The notes under the pieces: model-generated
Told to the model about the DNA's origin: nothing
Database searches by the model: none
Seen by the model: only the letters and a program-made list of their open reading frames with translations
DNA from: Gymnopilus junonius
Taxonomy: Eukaryota > Basidiomycota > Agaricomycetes > Agaricales > Galerinaceae
Assembly (NCBI GenBank): GCA_015501075.1
Contig: JADNYJ010000001.1
Location: 620,001 to 684,000 of the forward strand
Length of the DNA: 64,000 bases
Direction of reading: 5' to 3'
Shown: positions 23,957 through 35,199 of the stretch, one piece after another
Layout of the letters: the number at the start of each line of letters is the position of its first letter
How positions within the stretch are numbered: the first letter of the stretch is position 1
Position numbers and translations under genes: made by a program

Positions 23957-25417
23957 ATGGGTCGTATCGCGCAATCCGAACTTATGCCTAGTTTCAGTGG
24001 CTATACCGTCAACGGTCGGCTCAGACTTCTCGAATCGTTGGGATCTGGAGCTTACGGAAAGGTCTACCGTGCAGTCGACTGCGTCTCTTTCCGACCGAAA
24101 TTCTACGCAGTTAAGTGCCTTCAACGGCCCGAACCAGGCTCTCGCACGGAGCTGCTCCAGCAGCGGGAATTTTCACATCATAAACTGGTCTCTGGACATC
24201 CAAATATTGTCACCTTTCATCAGTTCTTCCACGACACTCGCTTTGTCTATGTTGTTTTGGACCTAGTCACTGGCGGCGATCTCTTTGCGGCCATAACCGA
24301 AAGACATGTATTTTTCAACAACGGGCGGTTGATAAAAACTGCTTTCATACAGCTTATCGACGCGGTCCAGTACTGCCATGACTTGGGAGTCTTCCATCGA
24401 GACATCAAGCCTGAAAATGTTCTTTGTTCCGCTGATGGCGCCGACATTCTGTTGGCAGACTTTGGCCTGTCCATTCAAAGCCCAGTCTGCCAAGATTTTG
24501 GTTGTGGCAGCTCGTATTACATGAGCCCAGGTCTGTTTAATCTTTCTCTGGTGTACTTCGCACGCTGATCTTCCTTAACCGTAGAATGTATTGGCAGGGA
24601 GTTCAACACAGGGAAATACTCTACTCGCCACAACGATATTTGGGCGCTTGGCGTTATTCTTACCAATATGATCACTGGACGGAATCCTTGGCGTTATGCC
24701 ACTACCGAGGATGATTGCTTTTCTGCTTACCTGCACGATAACGATTTTCTGCGCAAGGTTTTGCCCATCTCTGGAGGGGTCAATACTCTCTTGAAGAGTG
24801 TATTCACGATTAACCCCCTTCGTCGGATTTCTCTCTCCAGTCTTCGGTGCGAGATCGTTGACCTTGATACCTTTTTCGGCCATCATTCCTCTTGCAGCCT
24901 TACAAAGGTTGGCGAAGACAACGGTTCAGACAATAGAACTCGAAATGTGCCTCCTCGTCAGGCTACGCCACCTAGTTCTGCAGGCACTGCTGTGTCTCTG
25001 AAACTATCTGCAGAGAGCCCAGAAAACTCGGACGAACAGTACGTCTTTGCGAGCCCAGTGGCCGATCATCCACATAGGAGGGCGGATGCAGCTGTACAAT
25101 TTTCCAACTTTTTACCTTCGGACGCTATGGCGAATCTCGATATTGGCGACTCTGTGCCGTCTCTCTCAGTACCCTTCTCTGGTCATTCTGGTTCCTCTGG
25201 GCTTGAAAGTAAAGGCCCAATTACTCCTGATACGCACCCAACTGAACCAGGTACGGACGTTCCCGATATTCCCATCGAGGAAGGACTCGGGCAGTCTGCA
25301 GTATTCCACACATTTGTCAGTAAATTTAATCCGACAACATCAAGACATCCGAAAGCTTTGTTCCGTTCTGCAGTCCAGCGTCTGAAATTACTTTCTGCAG
25401 CTAGTCGTAGTTCTTGA
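23957..25417 (+). CDS. Serine/threonine protein kinase, Ran1/Ksp1-like
   Basis: The kinase domain covers about residues 18-310. Glycine loop LGSGAYGKVYRAVD, ATP-lysine FYAVKCL, catalytic loop FHRDIKPENVL, DFG in LLADFGLSIQ, activation end SSYYMSPECIG (SPE in place of APE), then NDIWALGVILTNMITGRNPW. One intron (about 24531-24588) splits SPE|CIG. A Ser/Pro/Thr-rich C-terminal tail of about 180 residues follows, as in fungal Ran1/Pat1 and Sks1/Vhs1 kinases, which act in nutrient response and meiotic entry. That role is family-based inference. Confidence 0.88.
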
Positions 25418-25747
25418 CTTATATTTCAGCTTGCGCAGGCGCAGTCTGGGACTCTTAGATAGTTAGCAACCAGGTGTTGGCATCGGCATCTTCAATTCTT
25501 GTACAACTTTCTTGATAATGAAAATGGTGTAACTTGGATCGGCCGAGACTGTACAGCAATCTTAACGTCCAAGCGGATGACCGGACCCCTAAGACTGGGA
25601 AAATATCAGACCATTTGGAAAATTGTCGACGTGATCGATGCATCATCGATTATCGCAAGCACGTGTCTGCTTTTTAAACTCGCAAACTCGCAAAAATCGG
25701 ACTCAAAACCTCTCCCATCTACCCCAATCATCTCTCACTTTTTCAGA
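25418..25747. other. Gap between kinase and MET6
   Basis: Contains the MET6 leader, rich in C/T just before the start (CCTCTCCCATCTACCCC near 25710). No gene recognised. Confidence 0.4.
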
Positions 25748-28488
25748 ATGGTACAAAGCAGTGTCCTTGGTTTCCCTCGTATCGGTATGTAAATATTCTT
25801 CTTAACATTGCAAAAACGCAATCTGATTCGGCTTATCGCGTCAGGGGCCAACCGTGAAGTCAAGAAGGCTGTCGAGGCGTACTGGGCTGGAAAGCTGTCG
25901 GCCGATGAACTCACAAAGGCTGCTGCAGACGTTAAAAAGGCGAGCTGGACAAACGTCAAGTCCAAAGGCGTGGATTTCGTCCCTAGGTCCGCCATTTTGT
26001 CGTATACGATGAAAAATAAGATACTGATGACAACTATAGCGGCGAATTCTCTCTCTATGACCATGTCCTTGACCACTCCGCTGCGTTCAATGTCATCCCC
26101 AAGCGCTACATTGGTCTCGGATTGTCTCCTCTTGATGTTTACTTTGCCATGGGCCGTGGACGTCAATCTGACGGCGTTGATGTCCCCGCCTCTGAAATGA
26201 AGAAATGGTATGGTCGCATTCTTAGACAGTTTGGACCAGCTTCACTTACTTAAACTCAGGTTTGATTCCAACTACCACTTTGTAGTTCCTGAATTCTCCG
26301 AAGAAACTGACTTCAAATTAAACTTCAACAAGGCTGTCGAGGAATTTACGGAAGCGCAAGCTGCTGGTATAACTACCCGCCCCGTCGTCCTTGGTCCTGT
26401 TACTTTCCTTGCTCTTGGTAAGGCCTCTAAGGATGCCAAGCCAGGCTTCCAGACCCTTAGCCTTTTGCCTAAGCTTATACCTGTCTACGAGACTCTCCTT
26501 GCTGACCTTAAAGCCGCTGGTGCCGAGTGGGTCCAAGTTGATGAACCCATTCTTGTCCTCGATAAAGCTATCGGTTTTGAATCACAATTCTCAGCTACCT
26601 ACAATGCTCTTGCCAAAGTCGCCCCGAAGATCCTTCTTACTACATATTTCGCCCGTCTCGACTCTAATTTAAATTACGTTGTCAAGCTTCCAGTTGCCGG
26701 TCTTCACATTGACCTTGACCGAGCCCCAGGACAACTTGACGAAGTCGTCGCCGCTGTGAAACCCACAAATATTGTCCTTTCATTGGGGCTTGTTTCTGGC
26801 CGCAACATATGGAAGACCGATTTTGACGCCGCTATCAAGCTTGGACAAAAAGCCGTCGACGCCCTTGGCCAAGAACGTGTTATCGTTGCCACTTCTTCTT
26901 CTCTCCTTCACACTCCTGTGACACTCGCTTCGGAGACCAAGTTGACGGCTGAACAGAAAGATTGGTTCTCATTCGCATTGGAAAAGGCTGCGGAGGTCGC
27001 TACTATTGCTGCCGTCCTGTCGGGCTCCCAGGACTCCGCCATTGCCGCTGCGTTGGAGGCGAACAAAGAATCTATCGCCAAACGTCGTGCGTTCGAGAAG
27101 AACTCTGATGACACCGTTCGGAAGCGTGTCGCTGCAATCACTCCTGACCAACTGGAGCGTAAGAGCCCTTTCGCAGTCCGCAAGGACATTCAAGCCAAGC
27201 ATCTCAATCTCCCCAAGTTTCCAACGACAACCATTGGCTCTTTCCCCGTGAGTAGCGACGTGCGTCGACATCCCATTCTTATATTGATCGTTATTATCAA
27301 CAGCAAACGAAAGAAATTCGTCAAGCCCGTGCCAAGCTCGGGAAGGGCGAAATAACCCAAGAACAATATGAGGAGTTTATTAAGAAGGAAATTGAGACTG
27401 TGGTTCGTTTCCAGGAGAAAATTGGTCTGGACCTCCTTGTCCATGGAGAACCGGAGCGAAACGATATGGTTCAGTATTTTGGAGAGCAATTGCAAGGCTT
27501 TGTCTTCACTCAAAATGCTTGGGTGCAAAGTTACGGTTCTCGGTAAGACATTTGAAATGGCCCTTCGAATTCTACACTCATTAGGCATTGGTGGCATTTA
27601 GCTACGTCCGCCCTCCTATCATTGTCTCAGATGTCAGCCGCCCTCATCCGATGACTGTCAAATGGAGTAGCTATGCCCAGAGCTTGACTAAGAAACCGAT
27701 GAAGGGAATGCTGACGGGCCCTGTCACCATCTTGAACTGGTCTTTCCCTCGTGCCGATGTGTCCAGAGAGCTGCAGTCCAAGCAGCTTGCGCTCGCTTTA
27801 CGCGATGAAGTAATTGACCTCGAAAAGGCCGGCATTAGCGCCATTCAAGTCGACGAACCTGCAATTCGTGAAGGCGTATGTGATATAGTGTTTTACATTG
27901 AAATTTTACTGACATATTATTCAGTTGCCTCTTCGCCGCTCTGACTGGGATAACTATTTGAAATGGGCCGTCGACTCCTTCAAGCTTGCAACAGCTGGTG
28001 TTAGCGATCAACTTCAAACTCATTCCCACTTCTGCTACTCCGACTTCGATGACATCTTCCCCTCTATTCAGCGTTTGGATGCCGATGTTATCTCCATCGA
28101 GGCGTCTAAGAGTGACATGAAGCTACTGACGACCTTCAAGCAATATGGTTACTCAAACCAAATTGGTCCCGGTGTCTACGACATTCACTCTCCCCGTGTT
28201 CCCAGCGGCCAAGAAATCAAGGACCGTCTCAAGGCCATGCTTGAGATTCTCCCTGACTCCCTCCTCTTCGTTAACCCTGTGAGTATACGGCTGATCCGTT
28301 ACAGCCTTTTCTTTAACATGACCGCTTTGTAGGATTGTGGCCTCAAGACTCGTGGCTGGAAGGAGACAGAAGGTCCGTTCTAACTCATTATTCAGTTTTA
28401 CCTTGTATGATCTGACTTCGTTTTTGCTTTAGCTTCTCTTATCAACCTTGTTGAAGGTGCTAAGTGGGCACGTGAAAACTACGCTTAA
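25748..28488 (+). CDS. MET6: Cobalamin-independent methionine synthase
   Basis: Methylates homocysteine from 5-methyl-THF (polyglutamate) to methionine, without B12. The start [13 protein letters not shown] lies at 25748. The N-terminal half contains [25 protein letters not shown] and [16 protein letters not shown]. The C-terminal half contains [56 protein letters not shown] and [16 protein letters not shown]. Zinc ligands sit in [14 protein letters not shown] and [11 protein letters not shown]. The end is [11 protein letters not shown]. Seven or so introns of about 50-60 bases, for example after PRIG and after GSFP. About 765 residues, full length and with an unbroken frame. Confidence 0.97.
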
Positions 28489-29365
28489 GTCGATTCTCTC
28501 TTCTGCTTCAACAGCGTTCGTGATCAGGTTAATTTATGGCTGTCATTCCATCCCAAGGATGATCTGTCTTGACCGTTCCGTGCTTGTGGCGAAAATCACA
28601 CATTGACGATATCACCCGTCATCTGAATCAAGCGGCGAGATGCTGCGACATGGCCCGCGAGGTGCTTCGATAATCCAAGAAGAGGCGGGATCTTTGCGTG
28701 TTGTAGCTCTAGTGTCTGGATTTCAACAATCCTTGTATCATTTGTCTGTAATGTTACTGCTGTGAATCTATCTCGTGTAACGCTTGCAGCCTCTTCCAAA
28801 TAATTGAAAGGTGTAGCCAGTTGGTACAATGGATAGGAATGTACCTAAACTGGCGAGGTCCCGATCAGGTGACAGGAACGACTGGCGCTGAGCCCTGTCC
28901 TGCCCTGTCAGTGTTATTTAAATGAACTTTCGACTATATAAATACATATTTTCGACAGCCCATGGGACGCCAATCTTTTTCAAGGTTACCATGAGCCAAC
29001 CACCAAAGTGTTACAATATTAGGCTAGTGGTCTGACGGTCAAGGTCGTGCCCCCCGCCTGGTCAGGTTTATAAACTGAACGTGTATATATGCCAGCTATG
29101 AAGAGGCAAGGAAACTTCTAAGTTCAAAGGGAGATCAACTTGTTACAATTTAGCATCTAGCTATAATCTAAGTACGTCTACAGGAGACTAACTTGAAGGT
29201 CGATTGATTAAAACACCTTGTGTTCTCGCTAAGGAAATGGATGCTTGTTGAGGGCCCTTTTTCATGATGTAATTCATCAATGCAAACAGTCGACTTTGAC
29301 AAGTAAGCATCTGCTACTTGCAAATACGGTACGGTGACTTGCAATTGGCAATGTGCCATAAAGTA
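28489..29365. other. Intergenic region between MET6 and photolyase
   Basis: Convergent 3' flanks. A minus-strand frame at 28596-28829 (77 codons) has no recognisable domain and lies over the MET6 3' UTR. Otherwise AT-rich with no repeat or gene that I can support. Confidence 0.4.
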
Positions 29366-31554
29366 CTACATGTTACCTGGATTTTTGTAACGCCTCAAAG
29401 CGCGTTCTCGTGCTTCACTATGCAAAATAATGGGTCGAGGATACCCAAGTTTATCAGCAAGCGCAGAGCTTGGATCATGCAAATCTGCATCAAGCATTAA
29501 GGACTCGGGTCCAGGAACCGTCATTTCAGGAGTAACAGACCTGGTCCTCTGACTTTCCTGAGCTCCGGTACCCAGTGATGAATAAAATTTCCGCTTGGGT
29601 CAGCCTAAGCATTCGTTAGCAAAATTTCCTGATGAGGAGATGGTGCTGACCTTCAAACTCTGCGTATGAGGATTGAATATTCGGAAATAAGGACATGGAT
29701 CAGTTCCTGTACTCGCACACCACTGCCATCCACCATTATTCGAGGCGAAATCTCCGTCAACGAGCACCTCCATGAAGTACTGGGAAAAGGGTATAACATC
29801 AACAATGCGAGGCATTGAAGTTGTAAAACAAAAGGCAACCTTTTCCCCGACTCTCCAATCGATCATAAGGTCCTTGCTCAGATACATTGCAGCAATCATC
29901 CTGGCCCGATTATGTACCCAACCCATCGTCTTGATGCATCGCATAGCAGCATCTACGATGGGTACACCGGTCATACCTGTTTTCCACTTTTGAACATTTT
30001 CGGCCTCAACCTCAACGTTGTCATAAGATCGAGAATTCTCCCAGACTACATCAGAGAACTTCTCAAGGTAAGGACAGCCCATGCAGACACGAGGAAAGGA
30101 CGCCAGTATATTGATGTAGAAGTCCCGCCACGCAATCTCTTGCATCCAACGCTTGATGCCAGACGATTTGTCAGTATCCATGCATGTCTCCGATAGCTGC
30201 ATTGTTGCCCGTGCACATTCTCGAACTGATATAACACCCGATGCCAAGTAGGGACTGAATTGATCAAGGAAAGTAGCCTGCATTTCAGATGTGAAACCAA
30301 ACATACCTAAGACGACTTGTTGTATCACTGCCAATTTGATCTCTATCGGACGCGTATTTCGCAATTCGACTGAACTTTGGACAATTCTCGGACCCATGGG
30401 AAAGTGGGTCAACAGCTCCCAGCTGCGATGAACGCTTCTTGGTAGTCAAAAATCTTTCAAGAATCTACACTTCAGGTAAACGTGTAACGGGCAATTGATC
30501 TGCAGATCTAGACAGACCTGTGTTGCGGTGACTTCACCCTCGGGCCAGCTTTCCCTCATCCTAATCTGGTCCCAATCAGCCAACTCGAAGCCCTCCACAG
30601 CGAAGGGCACTGTGGAATCAAAGATGGGAACCAGTAATTCCGATGATTTGATAGATTCATCGTTCGCTTTGGGAGAAGAACACTCTTCTAGGTGATGTGC
30701 AACATTGTTGTTCAGGACAGATAGCCAGCTTCGTTGATATGGTGAATAGACCTTGGAGAGTGTGTGTGAATACCAGGGCAAAGAGTCTGCGGAATTACAT
30801 ACTGTATAGGGTTTACCTTGCTTCGTCAGAAGGATACCGGGCTCTATGATGCATTTATCATGCTCGAAAATGACCTGTATTCCTTTGGGAAATGCCGATT
30901 CGCAAACCTTGATATCCCTTCTGAGTTCATCTACTTCGTACTCGATGTTTGCGAAGAGAGTGTTCGCGCCATATTGTTCACAGAATGATAAAACAAAGGA
31001 AGGTATGCCTCTCATCTTGGCTTGAGTTGTGGCTAGAAATGGGATGTTGAGACTGAAAAACGATTCCTATACAAACATTAAATACATAGAACAAAGGAAG
31101 GCGAACAAATGGCCAACAACCTTGAGGGATCGCAGATTACGAAGCATAAAATCTATTCTTCGAGCACCTACACCGTGTGCGAGGTAATCCTGAGGGCAGA
31201 TTATGAATAAAATTATGAGGGGAATGCTATCCTCCTGAGCAAGAACAGATGCACGGCTGAGAGCCCTGTTGTCATGTACTTGCAGACAAAAACATAATCA
31301 GCGGAGAAATCAATTGCAGGGCATTGGAGTAACTTACTTCTGAGATCCGCCATTCGCATCCAATAAATGACAGACTTGCCCTTCTTTGGATTGTGGACGG
31401 TTTTAGCTCTCATCAGCCGAGAAAGGGGAGGATCAGCATCTGCAGCAGCAGCAACCTCTGCAGAGGCGACCTTGAGAGTGTTGAGATTTTTGGATACGTG
31501 GGCCTTTTTGGGCGGTGGCCCGGAAGGAATGGGAGAATGGGAGCGCTTGGTCAT
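29366..31554 (-). CDS. PHR1: Class I CPD photolyase (deoxyribodipyrimidine photolyase)
   Basis: Light-driven repair of cyclobutane pyrimidine dimers, in nucleus or mitochondrion. The Lys/Pro-rich N terminus (MTKRSHSPIPSGPPPKKAH) may act as a targeting signal. The alpha/beta domain begins VIYWMRMADLR and continues RRIDFMLRNLRSLKESF. The FAD-binding half has SPYLASGVISVRECARAT, MQEIAWRDFYINILASFPRV, ENVQKWKTGMTGVPIVDAAM and MGWVHNRARMIAAMYLSKDL. It then has ASNNGGWQWCASTGTDPCPY and RIFNP. The last exon, joined across a GT-AG intron, gives LADKLGYPRPII and EARERALRRYKNPG. These motifs mark the class I CPD photolyase branch rather than DASH. The last few residues are uncertain because GGTAACATG near the end could be a donor. 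It lies 109 bases downstream of Dom34 on the same strand. Confidence 0.92.
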
Positions 31555-31663
31555 GGAAAATTAACCAAGGACTATGAACGAGTAGGATTTAAATATCGTA
31601 GAACGTACTACGATAGGGGGACTGGATCGCGCAAAGCACGTGATCACGTTCGTGTATTTCTAC

Positions 31664-33253
31664 TCAAGACATGACATCATTGCTCTCTTGCCGTTGTGCT
31701 TCTTCAGCTGCCTCCCGTTCCTCTGCTTCGACTACTTCCACATCCAGAGGAAATGTCAAAATAGCAGCTATTCCAGTCAGTTGATTGAGTTCTGGTTCAT
31801 GTCCTCAGCGGTCAGACCGTCTTAGAAAAAATACTCGTCGCTCACGCTGGCCTGATTCGTGCATGCTTGAAAATATAACGACTTCACCGCCCTTGTTCTG
31901 GACATCTTCAACTACACCGACATATTTTTTCCGAGTGGTAGGGTCGCTTGATCTATATAGACAGTTGTAAAAAGAGGATGCTTAGTGATTTTTCAACATC
32001 GAAAAACAGTAAATCATCCACCTAAAAAGATCATCAGATATCAATAAAGACCCTATGGCGCCTCGTTCTGCAGCTAGACAGACATGTTCAGGGCCGTACC
32101 ATGCTCTCATCTCATCGTTTCCCAACATTTTGAAAAACCTTGACATCTACTTAAACATGCTGAGTTTCTAACGAGAAAAAGCACACTCACCGATCAAGCA
32201 TGACACCTTCACGAGCAAATTTGGTTTCTTTCAGTTGACTTGTCACCTGGTGCCGAATCAAAAAATGCTTCTGGGGTTTATGAACGCACTCACCTCTGGA
32301 CTCTTCATGACTTCCACCAGGCTATGGACGTGCGGACTGTTGATATGTACCTTAAGGCACTTCTCCTTCATAGCTCTCTGCAAAACCTTATCTCCTCGTC
32401 TGCTAGCTTCCATCACGATATAATCGTAAACTGCATCTCTGACCCATCCCGGACTAGCAATGACAATGGCCCTCAAAGAGACGTTGGAATAGGGTATGTG
32501 TCGCATGAAAGAGTCGAACAACATGCCGTAGAATTTTTCCAAGCCTTTATCGTGTTGAGAAGCTCCAGACGCCGATTTCCGAGGTATAGGGACATTAAGA
32601 CGGTGAGTGACCACAGTCATATGTTGCGATAACAGACAAAAGGCTGCAATGCCCTCTCCGCAAACCACAGCACCTACTTCTGCACCTTTGCCCGGGATGA
32701 TGGATTCCTCCACCCTAGCGATTGCGACGCTATCCCATCCATCAACTTTTTCTATTCGTACATCTCGATTTGCCTCGATGTCAAGAGTGTGATGAGCACC
32801 GAGCTTTACATGTGGGTTTTCGGAAGTAACAATGCCAGAAATGTGCAACGCAGCCGTGCGCGCATCCTCGTTCTGGTCACCTCCTTCTTGAGTTGCAGGG
32901 GTCCCACCAGGGGAAAAATCCACTCGTTTCACTTGCAAGGTAAGATTAAGACGAACACGGTGAGATTCTGTTGAACCGGTGGAAGAAACATTTTGGACAC
33001 GCCTAAATGATAGGAGATATTTGGTGTAAAGGCAACCATCAAATTGAAATCCATACCGAATAGCAGGGGCACGGACTAAATCTCCATTCTGGATGAGGTT
33101 GTAGAGATGCCACATATCTTCATCGTCTTCAGGACGTAGTGTAATATGTCCCTAGTAATCCTGTTAGGGATCAACCGAAAGAACGCTTCAGATACCTTAC
33201 AATAATCGACTCACCGTTCCATGTTTGTCTATATTCTTGCTTATGAGCTTCAT
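31664..33253 (-). CDS. DOM34: Dom34/Pelota, ribosome rescue factor
   Basis: With Hbs1 it dissociates stalled ribosomes in No-Go and non-stop decay. The start [13 protein letters not shown] at 33253 is followed by an intron with donor GTGAGT. Then [20 protein letters not shown] opens the Sm-like N-terminal domain. The central domain has [33 protein letters not shown] and [20 protein letters not shown]. The C-terminal eRF1-like domain has [29 protein letters not shown] and [20 protein letters not shown]. The end is acidic. No GGQ motif, as expected for Dom34. The C-terminal exons are very short and separated by introns near 31820-31860 and 31950-32210. Confidence 0.93.
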
Positions 33254-33354
33254 CAATATGGCAGCGTAAATGAAGGATTGACGTTCAGATGATTATGATT
33301 TATCGTGAAAGTTCAAAGATGAGTGCGGAGTCTGTACTGAATAACACCATCACA

Positions 33355-34048
33355 TGTCGGAAAACCGGCAAGTGCATTATGATGGCCATAATACCGAAAA
33401 TGCCGCCCGCCTATCACAATCGGAGATAGAACAATCCATGATTCTCCGACTGCAGCATCATGATGCGGATGGGTTAATTTTAGAAAAAGGATAGAGTGCC
33501 TCAGACACCTTTATCTTATTTTCTCCTATTCCTTGTATTATTTATCGTCTCACACTTATTGTGGGCTGTTGAGTTTAATTAGCTGCTTCGCGCGAGAATC
33601 GAACTGAGGACTTACAAAAGAGTTCTACTTTGCATACCGTTATATATACCATTGAACCCACCTAGCTTCCTAAAGGAGTGGGACTCCAGGCTTGATATCG
33701 ACGAGCTCTACTGACTTGCCATATACGGCGTAGAAGGTGAAGTCCTCACTAAGTTCACGCAAACTGACTAGGAATGGCATAAAGGAAGAAATTTATGTGG
33801 TCAAGGTGCGGATTCTAAGGGAATGCTCAAAAGCGACTCGTATAAGTAGTGGTTCACCACAGTCCCGTCGGGCGACTCGGCCTGCGGACCCCATCATCTC
33901 TTGCCGAAATTGGATTATCTCATCATCTCTGGTCCATGATAACGCGGCAGATGCGTTATAATTAGCTCTCGAGCATCACGATGCGCACTATAATGCACTT
34001 GGTCTGGGAAATAATGCAACAGCATTATGATGCAGGGGTTTTCCGACA
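33355..34048. repeat. Segment bounded by 12-base inverted repeats (TGTCGGAAAACC)
   Basis: The left end 33355-33366 and right end 34037-34048 are perfect inverted copies. Just inside both ends are palindromic motifs of the GCATTATGATGC type, repeated at 33371, 33457, 33971 and 34021. No transposase frame. A target duplication longer than ACA is not evident, so this may be a decayed MITE or a chance repeat. It fills most of the gap between Dom34 and the phosducin-like gene and carries a tRNA-like stretch at 33583-33665. Confidence 0.4.
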
Positions 34049-34103
34049 ACAGCACCAAAGTCGGAGTAAATCCAGAATTTCCAAAGTTGCCACTTACACA
34101 ACC

Positions 34104-35082
34104 ATGTCCAGGTAAGCCTACGTGCGACGCATACCGATTGGGAGCCTGATATGATCTATAATAGTAAATCAGCATCCCTAGCAGTGCGTCTAGTACCGAA
34201 CAACAGTTCATATGCATCAAAAAGAGATCCAGATGAAGATGATGAAGATACCCTTTTTGCTGAACTGGAAGAAGAAATCGAGAATAGTTCGGATGCCTTC
34301 GTACGAGAAAGTGGTCTCAAGGCCTTGAAGGCAGAGTAAAAAATCAATATTCTTCCTACTTCTTACACATGGCTTATGTTGCTATAATCTAGGATGGAAC
34401 GTCTGGAGCATATGCAACAGAATCAATACGGTAAATATTCTGAGATTAAAGATGAGAAGGAGGTTGTGCATGTGAGTGCGTGAGTCGTTACTCTCCTTCC
34501 AAAGTCAAAAAAAAATGCTCACCTTCCTTCTTCAGACGAGAGCCACGTTGCGTTGTCCACTTCTATCACCCTAATTTTAAGCGATGCGAGGTCATGGATA
34601 AACATCTGGAAGTGCGGCCCATTATACCGTCCTACTGAATATCGACTAACAGATAAGTTCAGAAATTAGCTTCGAAATACCTGGGGACGCGATTTTTCCG
34701 GGTCTTCGTGGAGAACATTCCCTGGCTCGTCGAGAAACTCTTTATCAAAGTACTGCCTTGTGTTATTTGCTTTGTTGACGGAGTAGCGAAAGATCGGTAG
34801 GTACATCACTACTGTCTGAGCCTTTACCTAACGTTTCGCAAAAGCTTGATCGGTTTCGAAGAATTGGGTAACAACGACAGTTTTAATACGGCAGTTTTGG
34901 AATTGCGTCTCTCACAATCAGGCATGTTCCCTGATTTTCATGCAGTACTCTTCTAAGCAATACGTTCGGCAGGAGTGCTGCAACGGTCAGTTCAGAGTAC
35001 ATTAGAACCTCTCTTCAAAGTGTCTTCTTCACGCAGGCTGCAGAAGGATGCAGAAGGTGACATTTTTGACCTGGACGATTGA
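34104..35082 (+). CDS. PLP1: Phosducin-like thioredoxin-fold protein (TXNDC9/Plp1 type)
   Basis: Cochaperone of the CCT chaperonin in tubulin and actin folding. The start at 34104 (MSS) uses a donor GTAAGC and an acceptor ending AACAACAG that rejoins SYASKRDPDEDDEDTLFAE. The acidic N-terminal helix is ELEEEIENSSDAFVRESGLK. The thioredoxin fold includes REPRCVVHFYHPNFKRCEVM, LASKYLGTRFFRVFVENIPW, LPCVICFVDGVAKDRLIGFE and ELGNNDSFNTAVLELRLSQS. The fold lacks a CxxC redox pair, as usual for phosducin-like members. The end is GDIFDLDD. Small introns throughout. Converges on the Cys4-rich gene (about 117 bases). Confidence 0.88.
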
Positions 35083-35199
35083 AATCTTTACTTCGTAGTT
35101 TACAGTTTCTCAAGATCCAGGTGACTACTCTCATACCGGAAAGTTGAGGATGACTTGTCGAAATAATATAAGGATAATGATAGAACGCAGAAAATTTAA

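Noticed and set aside
28596..28829. 77-codon minus-strand frame downstream of MET6
   Set aside because: Antisense to the MET6 3' flank, no recognisable domain, no splice partners.
29366..31554. Cryptochrome or DASH assignment for the photolyase
   Set aside because: The ASNNGGWQW..STGTD..PYFRIFNP and MTGVPIVDAAMR motifs fit class I CPD photolyase, and there is no cryptochrome-type extension.
33737..33961. Frame with EEIYVVKVRILRE, faintly like the start of a chromodomain
   Set aside because: The WKGY/TWEP part of a chromodomain is missing and the frame lies in the inverted-repeat segment.
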